Below, in pieces: positions 38,610 to 39,689 of a stretch of DNA of 39,689 bases. The translations under genes were made by a program, and so were the position numbers. The stretch comes from an uncultured Collinsella sp. Lineage in GTDB: Bacteria; Actinomycetota; Coriobacteriia; Coriobacteriales; Coriobacteriaceae. The notes under the pieces are model-generated. The model had not been told where the DNA came from and searched no databases. It was given only the letters and a program-made list of their open reading frames with translations. Within the stretch, counting starts at the first letter, position 1; the number at the start of each line of letters is the position of its first letter. The stretch lies in assembly GCA_902494295.1 (NCBI GenBank), contig CABUSL010000004.1, positions 1-39,689 on the forward strand, written 5' to 3'.

Positions 38610-39545
38610 ATGATTCTGACCGTTACCATGAACCCGTCGATTGATACGCGCTATCAGCTCGATAAGCTGATCATCGACGACGTAAACCGCGTGACGCCCG
38701 AAAAGACCGCTGGCGGTAAGGGCCTCAACGTGAGCCGTGTGCTGCTGCAGCTGGGCGATGACGTGCTCGCGACCGGTCTGCTTGGCGGCCACATGGGCGC
38801 CTATATGGCCGAGCTTATGGATGCCGACGGCGTCAAGAATGACTTTGTGCCCATCGCCGGTGAGACGCGCATTTGCCTGAATATTCTGCACGAGGGCAAT
38901 CAGACCGAGCTGCTGGAGAGCGGCCCGCAGATCGCCCCGGCCGAGCTCGAGGCCTTTACGGCCAAGTTCGCCGAGCTTGCAGCGAAGGCGGACGTTGTGA
39001 CGCTTTCGGGCTCGCTGCCGCGTGGCGTCGATGCCGGCTACTATGCCGAGCTCGTCAAGATCGCCGAGGAGGCGGGCGCCAAGGTGCTGCTCGACACCTC
39101 GGGTGCATCGCTGGAGGCCGCGCTGAAGTCCGACGCTAAGCCTGAGCTCGTAAAGCCCAATCTGACCGAGATTAACGGCCTGCTGGGTACGTCCTTTACG
39201 ACCGATGATGTCGATGCCCTGCGCGAGGCGCTTGCCGGCGATGGCCGCTTTGACGGTATTCCCTGGGTTGTCGTTTCGATGGGCGCTGCCGGTTCGGTGG
39301 GCTTCCATGAGGGTCGCGCGTTCCGCGCCAAGACGCCCGCGATTGCGGCTGTGAACGCGACGGGTTCCGGCGACTCGACCATCGCCGGCTTTGCGCATGC
39401 CATTGCTGCTGGTGCCGACGACGTCACGGTGCTCAAGACCGCCAATACCTGCGGCAAACTCAACGCTATGGATCCCAAGACCGGTCACCTGGTCATGGAC
39501 CGCTGGGACGAGATCTACAACAACGTTGAAGTAACGGAGCTTTAG
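38610..39545 (+). CDS. lacC: Tagatose-6-phosphate kinase, LacC/PfkB family (copy 2)
   Basis: This 311-residue kinase aligns without gaps with the one at 8531. TAGGKGLNVSRVL and the C-terminal GSGDS motif with catalytic Asp255 are intact. CAGGAG precedes the ATG at 38610; the longer frame from 38571 reads back into the leader. Beside lacAB it is the expected kinase for tagatose-6-phosphate coming from galactose-6-phosphate, while copy 1 would serve the AgaS branch. No lacD gene follows before the window ends. Confidence 0.9.
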   Translation: MILTVTMNPSIDTRYQLDKLIIDDVNRVTPEKTAGGKGLNVSRVLLQLGDDVLATGLLGGHMGAYMAELMDADGVKNDFVPIAGETRICLNILHEGNQTELLESGPQIAPAELEAFTAKFAELAAKADVVTLSGSLPRGVDAGYYAELVKIAEEAGAKVLLDTSGASLEAALKSDAKPELVKPNLTEINGLLGTSFTTDDVDALREALAGDGRFDGIPWVVVSMGAAGSVGFHEGRAFRAKTPAIAAVNATGSGDSTIAGFAHAIAAGADDVTVLKTANTCGKLNAMDPKTGHLVMDRWDEIYNNVEVTEL

Positions 39546-39656
39546 GGTTACGCGGTTTTACCAAACCGCGTAACGGCTCGACGCTGCGCGGGCCGCATTT
39601 GGACAATCTGACGTTCAACTTCAAGGGCGCGACCAGAAGGTCAGCGCCCTTTCGTT
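39546..39656 (+). terminator. Terminator region after lacC copy 2
   Basis: A first hairpin pairs GTTACGCGGTTT with AAACCGCGTAAC around TACC just after the stop, without a T run. A second pairs AAGGGCGC-GACC (39623-39634) with GGTCAGCGCCCTT (39639-39651) with one bulged base, followed by TTCGTTT. The rest to the window end shows nothing. Confidence 0.7.
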
Positions 39657-39689
39657 TCACGTCACCTTGTCTCAAATGCCGCTCGTCAA

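Noticed and set aside
37953..39488. Long reverse frame opposite lacX and lacC copy 2
   Set aside because: It crosses two genes on the other strand and mirrors the same artefact seen opposite copy 1 at 7482-9490.

Overview
This window looks like the chromosome of a high-GC Gram-positive gut actinobacterium of the class Coriobacteriia, most like Collinsella. That is inferred from the codon bias, the dense set of sugar PTS loci and the regulator families, not from a database match. Nearly every gene serves uptake and breakdown of galactose-type sugars: N-acetylgalactosamine/galactosamine through a mannose-family PTS, and beta-galactosides through lactose-family PTS enzymes, 6-phospho-beta-galactosidases and the tagatose-6-phosphate pathway.

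Region 1 (1-10.2 kb) is an aga-type cluster. It holds EIIA, a YajC-like protein, EIIB, EIIC and EIID, then a GntR/UTRA regulator, the sugar-phosphate isomerase/deaminase AgaS and an N-acetyl-sugar-6-phosphate deacetylase. A reverse-strand flavodoxin follows, then lacX-like and lacC-like genes, a decayed 3' piece of a deacetylase gene and a YhcH/YiaL gene. Region 2 (10.2-13.4 kb) has a tRNA-Thr(CGU), an orphan EIIB whose phosphorylated histidine is tyrosine, a 152-bp inverted-repeat-ended element, galM on the reverse strand and a DeoR/LacR-type regulator.

Region 3 (13.5-19.4 kb) carries a GntR regulator and a TIM-barrel-like protein of unknown function, divergent from a lactose-type EIICB. It is followed by a truncated copy of the upstream DeoR gene and a Fic protein with its own large palindromic operator. 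Region 4 (19.5-34.2 kb) has three paralogous modules. Each consists of a reverse-strand operon of an EIICB and a GH1 6-phospho-beta-galactosidase-like enzyme, divergent from its own LacI-type regulator. The three modules carry related but diverged operators.

Region 5 (34.2-39.7 kb) has the only lactose-type EIIA in the window (lacF), a second 152-bp element, an unknown membrane protein, lacA, lacB and a second lacX-lacC pair. No LacD aldolase is visible, so the final tagatose-1,6-bisphosphate cleavage must be encoded elsewhere.

The most striking non-coding structure is a set of eight 57-bp palindromic repeats in four tandem pairs with an 80-81-bp period. The pairs sit at about 13.5, 19.5, 24.3 and 29.3 kb, at the seams between the sugar modules. 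Also notable are the two 152-bp elements with compensatory changes in their terminal arms, a motif around CCGTGAACGGT shared by six promoter regions, and a probable DeoR/LacR operator motif linking deoR, lacF and lacA.
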